This document shows positions 8,076 through 15,850 of a DNA stretch of 64,000 nucleotides, piece after piece. Both the position numbers and the translations under genes were made by a program. Every line of letters begins with the position of its first letter. The stretch's first letter is position 1. Source of the stretch: Woeseia oceani (GTDB lineage Bacteria; Pseudomonadota; Gammaproteobacteria; Steroidobacterales; Woeseiaceae); NCBI RefSeq assembly GCF_001677435.1, contig NZ_CP016268.1, forward strand, positions 372,001-436,000, given 5' to 3'. The notes below the pieces were generated by a model that had not been told where the DNA came from, searched no databases, and worked only from the letters and a program-made list of their open reading frames with translations.

Positions 8076-9556
8076 AATTCACAGTGCCTACTGTAATTGC
8101 AATCGCTGCCGTGCTGGCAGTGGGAGTCGCGCTCGGTCGCTGGTGGCCGGCCAGCACTGATACTCCAGCAGGCTCCGATACAGCGGAGAAAGAAGTGTTG
8201 TATTGGCAGGCTCCGATGGATGCCAGTTTCCGGCGTGATGCTCCCGGCAAATCGCCTATGGGAATGGACCTGGTACCGGTTTATGCCGTTGATGCAGCGA
8301 GCGAGGACGCTGGCGTTGTGTCCATTGATCCACGAATCGTCAACAACCTCGGTATTCGTACTGCCTCTGCGGAATTGAGTCCCCTGTCGCGGCGTATCGA
8401 AACCGTCGGCTACGTTGGCTACGACGAGGACACGGTGCATCACGTGCATACCCGCGTCGATGGCTGGATCGAAGAATTGTCGATCAAGGCAAGTGGCGAC
8501 CGGGTTCAGCGCGGGCAGGTGCTGTTCGCCCTCTATTCACCCACGCTGGTAAATGCACAGGAGGAATACCTCGCCGCATTGAAGAGTCGGAATTCTGCAT
8601 TGCACGAGGCTTCTCGTGAACGTCTGGCTGCACTTGGCGTGGCAGCAGACGAGATCGAGCGGCTTGATCGCGAGCGCAGTGTAAAGCAGCGGTTGCAGGT
8701 GCTGGCCCATTCCGACGGTGTCGTTGCGCACCTGGGTGTGCGTGAAGGCATTTACGTCACGCCATCGATGGATGTGATGTCGATCGCAAATCTTGATCGG
8801 GTGTGGGTGCTGGTTGAAGTCTTTGAACGGCAATCGGCCTGGCTTAAGGAAGGGCAGAAAGCGGAAGTTGAGCTCGATTATCTCCCCGGTGTGCGTCTAA
8901 CGGGTGAGGTTGATTACATCTACCCTGAGCTTGATTCGGGCACTCGCACGGTGAAAGCTCGGCTGCGCTTCGACAATGCGGGCGAGACTCTGCGCCCCAA
9001 TATGTTTGCGAGGGTCATGATTTATGGCACTCCTACCTCGCCAGTCGTGCATGTGCCTCGCGAGGCGTTGATTCGTGGCGGTGAAACGAATCGCGTTGTT
9101 CTTGCTCTGCCGGACGGGAAGTTCAGGGCACAACCCGTCGAAGTGGGTATAGAGGCGGGCGATAGGGTGGAGATTCTTTCGGGCTTGAGTGCTGATGATT
9201 CGGTGGTGACGTCCGGTCAGTTCCTTATTGATTCCGAATCGAACATCGAGTCGGCGCTGGCCCGTTTGGGGCCTGCTGACAATGCGGTGACGACTGATGA
9301 CCACGCCGGTCATGCAATGCCTTCCGAACCGGCGCCGCAGGATCACAGTGGTCATCACGGCATGTCGATGAATCACGGCGCTGATCGCGGAGTTTCAGAT
9401 GAACAGGTGCCAGAAAATCACAGTGAGCATTACGACGTGTCGTTAGAGTGCGATGCTGAGCACAGAATTTCAGCCGAACACGAATCACAGGATCACAGTG
9501 AACATGAGGGCATGTCGATGGATCACGCTGCTGACAAAGAAGAGTCGCAGCGATGA
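8072..9556 (+). CDS. cusB: RND periplasmic adaptor CusB with a C-terminal His/Met-rich tail
   Basis: 494 residues. An N-terminal membrane anchor or signal (about 5-22) is followed by a degenerate heavy-metal-binding domain (43-71) in which the usual Cys are replaced (YWQAPMDASFRRD, then PMGMDLVPVY). Next come the lipoyl/barrel-sandwich, beta-barrel and membrane-proximal domains of CusB-type fusion proteins (DGWIEELSIKASGDRVQRGQ, REALIRGGETNRVVLAL). After about residue 400 there is an unusual tail of three 25-residue His/Met-rich repeats, annotated separately. The protein links CusA to CusC and, in this family, hands Cu(I)/Ag(I) to CusA. The start overlaps cusC and the end overlaps cusA, each by 4 bp. 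Confidence 0.9.
   Translation: MKFTVPTVIAIAAVLAVGVALGRWWPASTDTPAGSDTAEKEVLYWQAPMDASFRRDAPGKSPMGMDLVPVYAVDAASEDAGVVSIDPRIVNNLGIRTASAELSPLSRRIETVGYVGYDEDTVHHVHTRVDGWIEELSIKASGDRVQRGQVLFALYSPTLVNAQEEYLAALKSRNSALHEASRERLAALGVAADEIERLDRERSVKQRLQVLAHSDGVVAHLGVREGIYVTPSMDVMSIANLDRVWVLVEVFERQSAWLKEGQKAEVELDYLPGVRLTGEVDYIYPELDSGTRTVKARLRFDNAGETLRPNMFARVMIYGTPTSPVVHVPREALIRGGETNRVVLALPDGKFRAQPVEVGIEAGDRVEILSGLSADDSVVTSGQFLIDSESNIESALARLGPADNAVTTDDHAGHAMPSEPAPQDHSGHHGMSMNHGADRGVSDEQVPENHSEHYDVSLECDAEHRISAEHESQDHSEHEGMSMDHAADKEESQR
9341..9556 (+). repeat. 75-bp tandem repeats encoding the His/Met-rich tail of CusB
   Basis: Three in-register units encode residues 424-448, 449-473 and 474-494, starting DHSGHHGMSM, NHSEHYDVSL and DHSEHEGMSM. 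Units 1 and 3 keep HxGMSM; unit 2 has drifted and gained a Cys. A shorter half-unit (DDHAGHAMPSEPAPQ) precedes them. The pattern points to tandem duplication of a metal-binding module. Confidence 0.8.
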
Positions 9557-12500
9557 TCTCTGCGCTCATTCGCTGGTCGATCGACAACCGCATTCTGGTG
9601 TTAGTCGCTACCGCCATGCTGGTTGCGGGCGGAATCTACTCGCTAAAAGAAACACCGGTCGACGCGTTACCGGACTTGTCCGACGTTCAGGTCATCGTAA
9701 AAACGTCGTACCCGGGGCAGGCCCCGCAGGTTGTCGAGGACCAGGTGACCTACCCATTGACGACGGCTATGTTGTCCGTGCCGAAGGCCGTCACTGTGCG
9801 CGGCTATTCATTCTTCGGCGACTCCTACGTGTACGTCATATTTGAAGATGGTACTGACCTGTACTGGGCGCGCTCGCGCGTACTGGAATACCTGAGTCAG
9901 GTCGCCGGGCAACTGCCGGAGAGCGCAAAGCCAGCGCTGGGCCCCGATGCCACAGGCGTTGGCTGGGTTTTCGAGTACGCGTTGGTCGACCGTAGCGGCA
10001 AGCACGATTTATCCGAACTGCGCAGTCTTCAGGACTGGTTCCTGAAGTACGAGTTGCAAACGGTGCCCGGTGTAGCCGAGGTCGCGACGATCGGCGGCAT
10101 GGTTCGCCAATACCAGGTGGTCGTCGAACCGGACAAGCTGCGTGCCTACGGCATGACACTCGCCAGAGTCAGGGCGGCCATTCAGTCGGGCAATCAGGAG
10201 GCCGGTGGTTCGGTGATAGAGATGGGCGAGGCTGAGTACATGGTGCGCTCTTCGGGCTACCTGGAAAACCTGGACGACCTCGCCCAAATTCCGCTCGGAG
10301 TTGACGTGAATGGCACGCCAATAGTGCTATCCGATATCGCGGAATTACGCATGGGGCCGCAAATGCGTCGCGGCATCGCCGAGCTGAACGGCGAAGGTGA
10401 GGTGGTTGGTGGCGTCGTTGTGATGCGCTGGGGCGAGAATGCGTCGAAAACGATCGAGGCCGTGAAAGAACGTCTGGCGATGCTACAGCAAAGTCTGCCC
10501 GACGGCGTTGAGATAGTCACAACGTACGACCGTTCGGCATTGATCGACCGTGCAGTGGATACATTGCAAGGCAAGCTGATCGAAGAATTTCTGGTCGTTG
10601 CGCTGGTCTGCGCTGTGTTCTTGTTTCATCTGCGTTCTTCAGCGGTGATCATTCTGAGCCTGCCGGTCGGAATCCTGGCCGCGTTTATTGTCATGCGTTT
10701 GCAGGGGTTGAACGCCAACATCATGTCGCTTGGTGGTATCGCTATTGCGATCGGGGCCATGGTCGACGCCGCGATCGTGATGGTTGAGAACATGCACAAG
10801 CACATCGAACGCGAACCGTTGACCGCTGAGAATCGCTGGCGAGTGGTGGGTGAAGCAGCGAGTGAAGTGGGCCCGCCCCTGTTCTTTTCGCTGATTATTA
10901 TCACGCTGAGCTTTCTGCCGGTGTTCACACTCGAAGCTCAGGAAGGGCGGATGTTCGCACCGCTTGCGTTCACCAAGACTTACGCAATGGCGGCTGCGGC
11001 GATACTGTCGATCACGCTGGTCCCTGTGCTGATGGGCTATTTCATCCGCGGCAACGTAACACCGGAACACAAAAACCCCATTAATCGCGGGCTGGTTGCC
11101 ATCTACCAGCCGGTTATCCATTGGGTTATGCGCTTTCCGAGAATCACATTGGCGTTAGCGGGGCTCGTGCTGTTGATTGGTTTTTGGCCGGCGACGAAAC
11201 TGGGTTCGGAGTTCATGCCGCCACTGGATGAAGGCGATCTGATGTACATGCCCACGACCTACCCCGGAATCTCCATCGACAAAGCTCGCGAGATATTGCA
11301 GCAGACCGACAAGATGATTCGTACGCTGCCGGAAGTGAAAAGTGTATTCGGCAAAATCGGCCGGGCGGAAACCGCGACTGACCCGGCGCCGTTGACGATG
11401 ATCGAGACCGTTATTCAGTTCAAGCCTGCCGAAGAATGGCGCGACGGCATGACGATGGATGACCTGCATGCCGAACTGAATCGCATCGTCAACTATCCGG
11501 GCCTGACCAATGCCTGGGTTATGCCGATCAAGACTCGCATCGACATGCTGGCAACCGGCATCAAGACGCCGGTGGGTATCAAAGTAGCGGGCCCTGACCT
11601 CAGCGTAATTCAACAAATAGGTAAAGATCTTGAGCAAGTGCTTGCCGATGTCCCCGGCACGGCGTCCGTGTACTCAGAGCGGGTTGCCGGTGGTCGCTAC
11701 GTTGATGTCGATATCGACAGGCAGCGCGCATCGCGCTATGGCCTCAACATTAACGACATTCAGGACATCGTGCGTACGGCGATCGGTGGCATGAACATCA
11801 CCCAGACAATCGAAGGGCGGGAACGCTACCCAGTTAACTTGCGCTACCCGCAACGCGTTCGGAATTCGTTGGAGCAATTACGCCTGCTGCCCATCGTTAC
11901 GCCGCAAGGTGCGCGCATTGCTTTAGCTGACGTCGCCAATGTGCGGGTTGTTGACGGACCGCCGATCATAAAAAGCGAAAACGCACGATTGAACGGCTGG
12001 ACTTACGTGGATATTGCGGACCGCGATCTGGGGTCCTATGTTGCGGCGGCGCAGCGCACAGTGAACGATCAATTTTCGTTACCTGCGGGCTATTCGTTGT
12101 CGTGGTCTGGTCAGTACGAATACATGGTTCGCGCCAAGCAGCGACTGTCACTCGTTGCGCCGGTCACGCTGGCGATTATTGCGCTGTTGTTGTTCCTGAA
12201 CTTCCGTCGTTTTGCGGAAGTTGCGATTATTCTCGGAACTTTGCCGATGGCGCTCGTCGGCGGTATCTGGCTGCTCTACCTGTTCGACTACGATCTGTCG
12301 GTTGCGGTTGGCGTCGGCTTTATCGCACTGGCCGGTGTAGCCGTTGAGATCGGCGTGGTCATGCTGGTCTATCTGAATCAGGCGATCAGGAAACACGCAG
12401 CACTTGCTACTGCTGAGCGGCGAAAGCTAACTCGCGACGACGTGCGTCAGGCAGTCATTGACGGCGCTGTTCTGCGTGTGCGGCCCATCATGATGACGGT

Positions 12501-12678
12501 TGCCGCCATCATCGCAGGCCTGTTACCGATCATGTTTGGCAATGGCACGGGCGCGGAGGTGATGCGTCGTATTGCAGCGCCGATGATTGGTGGCATGGTC
12601 AGCGCGACGGTTCTGACCTTGATCGTTATACCTGCGCTGTTCTTGCTGTGGCGAGAGCGATCACTGGCGCGAGGATAA
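9553..12678 (+). CDS. cusA: Heavy-metal efflux RND transporter CusA
   Basis: 1041 residues, the normal HME-RND length. It begins MISALIRWSIDNRILVLVAT and has the twelve-TM RND plan with two large periplasmic loops. Family-typical segments are ETPVDALPDLSDVQV, FVVALVCAVFLFHLRSSAV, GGIAIAIGAMVDAAIVMVEN (TM4 acidic residues for proton relay) and IDMLATGIKTPVGIKVAG in the periplasmic cleft. The Met-rich MPIKTRIDM region agrees with a Cu(I)/Ag(I) rather than a Co/Zn/Cd (CzcA) substrate, as do the neighbouring CueR and CopA. It uses proton motive force to move metal from periplasm or cytosol through CusC. It is the last gene of a tightly coupled cusCBA unit. Confidence 0.92.
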   Translation: MISALIRWSIDNRILVLVATAMLVAGGIYSLKETPVDALPDLSDVQVIVKTSYPGQAPQVVEDQVTYPLTTAMLSVPKAVTVRGYSFFGDSYVYVIFEDGTDLYWARSRVLEYLSQVAGQLPESAKPALGPDATGVGWVFEYALVDRSGKHDLSELRSLQDWFLKYELQTVPGVAEVATIGGMVRQYQVVVEPDKLRAYGMTLARVRAAIQSGNQEAGGSVIEMGEAEYMVRSSGYLENLDDLAQIPLGVDVNGTPIVLSDIAELRMGPQMRRGIAELNGEGEVVGGVVVMRWGENASKTIEAVKERLAMLQQSLPDGVEIVTTYDRSALIDRAVDTLQGKLIEEFLVVALVCAVFLFHLRSSAVIILSLPVGILAAFIVMRLQGLNANIMSLGGIAIAIGAMVDAAIVMVENMHKHIEREPLTAENRWRVVGEAASEVGPPLFFSLIIITLSFLPVFTLEAQEGRMFAPLAFTKTYAMAAAAILSITLVPVLMGYFIRGNVTPEHKNPINRGLVAIYQPVIHWVMRFPRITLALAGLVLLIGFWPATKLGSEFMPPLDEGDLMYMPTTYPGISIDKAREILQQTDKMIRTLPEVKSVFGKIGRAETATDPAPLTMIETVIQFKPAEEWRDGMTMDDLHAELNRIVNYPGLTNAWVMPIKTRIDMLATGIKTPVGIKVAGPDLSVIQQIGKDLEQVLADVPGTASVYSERVAGGRYVDVDIDRQRASRYGLNINDIQDIVRTAIGGMNITQTIEGRERYPVNLRYPQRVRNSLEQLRLLPIVTPQGARIALADVANVRVVDGPPIIKSENARLNGWTYVDIADRDLGSYVAAAQRTVNDQFSLPAGYSLSWSGQYEYMVRAKQRLSLVAPVTLAIIALLLFLNFRRFAEVAIILGTLPMALVGGIWLLYLFDYDLSVAVGVGFIALAGVAVEIGVVMLVYLNQAIRKHAALATAERRKLTRDDVRQAVIDGAVLRVRPIMMTVAAIIAGLLPIMFGNGTGAEVMRRIAAPMIGGMVSATVLTLIVIPALFLLWRERSLARG

Positions 12679-12797
12679 TGGATGGCAAAGAGTGGGTTAG
12701 CCGATGTTGCTGACGATCACGGACTCGTCCACTTTCGACATTCGTCCGCACTTCTTTGACCCGCGACACCGCTGAGTCCGGCTGTGCAAGAAAGAGC

Positions 12798-12828
12798 TTG
12801 ACCTTCCCACGATGGGAAGGTCTACGAT
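12798..12828 (+). promoter_or_regulatory. CueR-type promoter with perfect dyad
   Basis: TTGACC (12798-12803) and TACGAT (12823-12828) have the 19-bp spacer of MerR-family promoters. Between them lie perfect 9-bp arms ACCTTCCCA (12801-12809) and TGGGAAGGT (12813-12821) around CGA. The CCTTCC/GGAAGG arms match the CueR operator type. The site lies 46 bp before the cueR ATG, so it should drive an autoregulated cueR-copA transcript. Confidence 0.85.
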
Positions 12829-12873
12829 CTGTTCGTGCTTAAGAAGCATTGGCAACAAACGAGGAATGACGCG

Positions 12874-13269
12874 ATGAAGATCAGTCAGGCCGCCGCCGCT
12901 ACAGGTTTATCGGCGAAACGCATTCGCTACTACGAGGAAATCGGGCTGTTACCTGCCACTGGCCGCAACGATGCGGGCTATCGGCTGTATGAGGCCGCCG
13001 ATATTCATACCTTGCGGTTCATCCGCAGCGCCCGGCGACTGGGCTTTTCGATGCCGCAAATCTCGACGTTGCTGGAGCTTTGGCACGACAAGGAGCGCAG
13101 CAATGCATCTGTCCGAAAGATCGCATACGCGCACATTGATGAGCTGAACGGCAAGATCAGTGAGCTGCAGGCGATGGTAAGCGCGCTGACGGATCTGGCG
13201 GATCGTTGTCACCGAAGCAACCGCCCCGAATGCCCTATCCTCGAAGAGCTGGAAAAGAACGCCCAATGA
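12874..13269 (+). CDS. cueR: Copper-responsive MerR-family regulator CueR
   Basis: 131 residues from ATG 12874, preceded by GAGGA at 12861-12865. A longer frame from GTG 12835 would begin at the predicted transcript start and is rejected. MerR winged HTH at residues 1-70 (MKISQAAAATGLSAKRIRYYEEIGLL), then a dimer coiled coil. Cys112 and Cys120 in RCHRSNRPECPIL match the spacing of the Cu(I)-binding pair in E. coli CueR, and no third Cys of the Zn/Hg/Pb sensors is seen. It should activate the dyad promoter just upstream, and hence copA 20 bp downstream, when Cu(I) or Ag(I) rises in the cytosol. Confidence 0.92.
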   Translation: MKISQAAAATGLSAKRIRYYEEIGLLPATGRNDAGYRLYEAADIHTLRFIRSARRLGFSMPQISTLLELWHDKERSNASVRKIAYAHIDELNGKISELQAMVSALTDLADRCHRSNRPECPILEELEKNAQ

Positions 13270-13289
13270 ACACACTTTGGAGCTGACCT

Positions 13290-15698
13290 ATGCACCCCAA
13301 GAATGAATCGGAAACCGTCGGCAACTGCCACAAACATGGCACGGCACTGAACAAACATTCGGCGGCGCCGACCAGTGCGCCGTACACGTGCCCGATGCAC
13401 CCGGAAGTTGGGGCGGATGCACCCGCCAGTTGCCCGGAGTGCGGCATGGCGCTGGAGAAGAATTTCCTCGCGGCAACCAGCGCGAAATACACCTGCCCCA
13501 TGCACCCGGAAGTTGAGTCCGACAAGCCCGGCAGTTGCCCGAAGTGCGGTATGGCTTTGGAGAAGAAAACCCCGGCCGGCAAGAAGAAACAGTACACCTG
13601 TCCGATGCACCCCGAGATTATGGAGGACGAACCTGGAAGCTGCCCGATCTGTGGCATGGCGCTTGAGCCGGTCATGGTCACCGCGGAAGAGGACACCAGC
13701 GAACTCGACGATATGACGCGGAGGTTCTGGGTCAGCACGATCCTGACTCTGCCCCTGTTTATCTACGCGATGGGTGACATGATCCCGGGTCAGCCGCTTG
13801 AACACCTGGTGCCGGTCGCCTGGCGGCAGTGGGGTCAGTTCGTACTGGCAACCCCCGTGGTGTTGTGGGGTGGCTGGCCGTTCTTTGTGCGCGGCTGGCA
13901 GTCGCTGCGAACCATGAACCTGAACATGTTCACACTGATAGCGCTCGGCGTTAGCGTGGCGTTCGTGTACTCGCTGGTGGCAACGGTAGTGCCGGGTGTT
14001 TTTCCATCCGCTTTCCGTAACGCGTTTGGCGAAGTCGCGGTGTATTACGAGGCGGCAGCAGTGATCACGACCCTCGTGCTCTTGGGCCAGGTACTTGAAC
14101 TGAAAGCGCGCAGCCAGACTTCCGGCGCAATCCGCGCTTTGCTCGAACTCGCGCCGCCGACAGCGCGCCGAGTTAATGCCGATGGCAGCGAGAAAGAAGT
14201 GTCGCTTGATGAGCTGTCGATCGGCGATCAGCTGCGAGTACGGCCGGGCGAGAAAGTACCTGTCGATGGCAGTGTGAAAGACGGGCGCAGTGCCGTCGAC
14301 GAATCCATGATCAGTGGCGAACCGCTTCCTGTTGAAAAGCAGGAAGGCGACAAACTGATCGGTGGCACGGTCAATGGCACTGGCAGTTTCGTGATGACAG
14401 TAACGCAGGTGGGTGACGACACCGTGCTGTCCCAAATCGTACGCATGGTTGCCGAGGCGCAACGCAGTAGAGCACCCATTCAAAAACTCGCCGACCAGGT
14501 AGCATCGTGGTTTGTGCCTGCCGTGGTTATCGCGGCGTTGTTAACGTTAGTCGTCTGGACGATCTGGGGCCCGGCGCCGGCAATGGCCTATGCCATCGTC
14601 AACGCAGTCGCGGTGCTGATTATTGCCTGTCCCTGTGCGCTCGGACTGGCGACGCCGATGTCGATCATGGTCGGTACGGGCAAAGGCGCGCAGAACGGCA
14701 TTCTGATCAAGAATGCCGAGGCACTCGAAACGCTGGAGAAGGTCGACACGATCGTCATAGACAAAACCGGCACATTGACGGAAGGCAAACCTGCGCTGGT
14801 ACTGATCGAACCTGCCGAAGCTTATACGGACGAGCGTCTGCTGAGCCTCGCAGCGGCAGTGGAAAATGCGAGCGAACACCCGCTTGCACAAGCGATCCTG
14901 GCAGCTGCTGAAGCCCGTTCACTTCGCGTTGAAACTGCTCGAGATTTCGAGTCCGTCACGGGAGAAGGCGTGCAAGCCCGCGTTGGCGATGAAGTAGTTG
15001 CAATCGGTAATAGTAAGTACATGAACCGACTGGGTGCGCACGACTCGCTGCTGGCTGATACCGCGGCAGAGCATCGGCGTGACGGAAAGACGGTCGTGTT
15101 TGTCGCAGTGGATGGCCGGCCTGCAGGACTCATGGGCGTTGCTGACCCCATCAAGAGTACAACGCATGAAGCCATTGCCCTGCTGCACAAAGCGGGCTTG
15201 AGGGTTGTCATGCTGACAGGCGACAGCCGCGCAACGGCGGAGGCCGTGGCACGGCAGACCGGCATCGACGAAGTGCACGCGGACGTTTCGCCGGAAGACA
15301 AGAATCGCGTTGTGCGGGAGTTGCAGGCCAGCGGCGCGATAGTCGCAATGGCCGGTGACGGCATTAACGATGCGCCGGCGCTGGCGCAGGCCGATGTTGG
15401 TATTGCGATGGGAACGGGTACCGATGTGGCGATGGAAAGTGCCGGCGTGACCCTGGTCCGCGGCGATCTGCTGGGTGTCGCGAAGGCCCGGGTCCTCAGT
15501 CAGGCGACGATGCGCAACATCCGTCAGAACCTGTTCTTCGCCTTCGCGTACAACACCGCCGGAATCCCGATTGCTGCCGGTGTGCTCTACCCGGTATTCG
15601 GTTTGTTACTCAGCCCGATGCTGGCCGCAGCGGCGATGAGTCTGAGTTCGGTCTCCGTCATCGGCAATGCGTTGCGCCTGAGGAATCTGAAAATCTGA
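13290..15698 (+). CDS. copA: Cu(+)-translocating P1B-type ATPase with three N-terminal CPMHPE metal-binding domains
   Basis: 802 residues. Instead of ferredoxin-like HMA domains with GMTCxxC, the N terminus carries three heavy-metal-binding domains (32-57, 67-92, 102-127), each CPMHPE...CPxCGMALE, and a degenerate Cys/His stretch at 12-22. The P-type core follows with the TM6 metal site CPC (447-449), the phosphorylated Asp491 in DKTGTLTEG, and [10 protein letters not shown] (689-698). The YN of TM7 (FAYNTAGIP) and MSLSS of TM8 are the Cu(I) signature of subgroup P1B-1. It exports Cu(I) from cytosol to periplasm, where CusCBA can take over. It lies 20 bp after cueR and is very probably co-transcribed from the CueR promoter. 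Confidence 0.92.
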   Translation: MHPKNESETVGNCHKHGTALNKHSAAPTSAPYTCPMHPEVGADAPASCPECGMALEKNFLAATSAKYTCPMHPEVESDKPGSCPKCGMALEKKTPAGKKKQYTCPMHPEIMEDEPGSCPICGMALEPVMVTAEEDTSELDDMTRRFWVSTILTLPLFIYAMGDMIPGQPLEHLVPVAWRQWGQFVLATPVVLWGGWPFFVRGWQSLRTMNLNMFTLIALGVSVAFVYSLVATVVPGVFPSAFRNAFGEVAVYYEAAAVITTLVLLGQVLELKARSQTSGAIRALLELAPPTARRVNADGSEKEVSLDELSIGDQLRVRPGEKVPVDGSVKDGRSAVDESMISGEPLPVEKQEGDKLIGGTVNGTGSFVMTVTQVGDDTVLSQIVRMVAEAQRSRAPIQKLADQVASWFVPAVVIAALLTLVVWTIWGPAPAMAYAIVNAVAVLIIACPCALGLATPMSIMVGTGKGAQNGILIKNAEALETLEKVDTIVIDKTGTLTEGKPALVLIEPAEAYTDERLLSLAAAVENASEHPLAQAILAAAEARSLRVETARDFESVTGEGVQARVGDEVVAIGNSKYMNRLGAHDSLLADTAAEHRRDGKTVVFVAVDGRPAGLMGVADPIKSTTHEAIALLHKAGLRVVMLTGDSRATAEAVARQTGIDEVHADVSPEDKNRVVRELQASGAIVAMAGDGINDAPALAQADVGIAMGTGTDVAMESAGVTLVRGDLLGVAKARVLSQATMRNIRQNLFFAFAYNTAGIPIAAGVLYPVFGLLLSPMLAAAAMSLSSVSVIGNALRLRNLKI
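13383..13670 (+). repeat. 35-codon-period repeat of the CPMHPE domain inside copA
   Basis: The three domains begin at residues 32, 67 and 102, an exact 35-residue (105-bp) period. Units 1 and 2 also share the stretch ATGCACCCGGAAGTTG at DNA level, which points to recent tandem duplication. Unit 3 is more diverged ([20 protein letters not shown]). Confidence 0.8.
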
Positions 15699-15781
15699 TG
15701 GCCGTTTGCGGGACAAGCGTCGGTATCAAACACCGTGATGGCAATCCAGGCGAAAGTGCCGGAGGGACCAACAACCCGGTC

Positions 15782-15820
15782 AAAAAAAATAGCAGCGGAG
15801 CGTTGTCAGCGCTCCGCTGC
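15782..15820 (-). terminator. Rho-independent terminator of the phytase-like gene
   Basis: An 11-bp perfect stem (GCAGCGGAGCG at 15792-15802 with CGCTCCGCTGC at 15810-15820) has a 7-base loop. Read on the minus strand it is followed almost at once by a run of eight T (15782-15789 on the plus strand is AAAAAAAA). It sits 30 bp after the stop of the minus-strand gene. It may also stop copA transcription from the other side, though without a good T-run. Confidence 0.85.
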
Positions 15821-15850
15821 ATTTCACTTCACATGTTGGTGCGTTGGAAA

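Noticed and set aside
13209-14483. 424-codon open frame on the minus strand across copA
   Set aside because: It lies antisense to the well-supported cueR end and copA, has Arg/His/Gln-rich composition and no domain. It is a by-product of GC-biased codon use.
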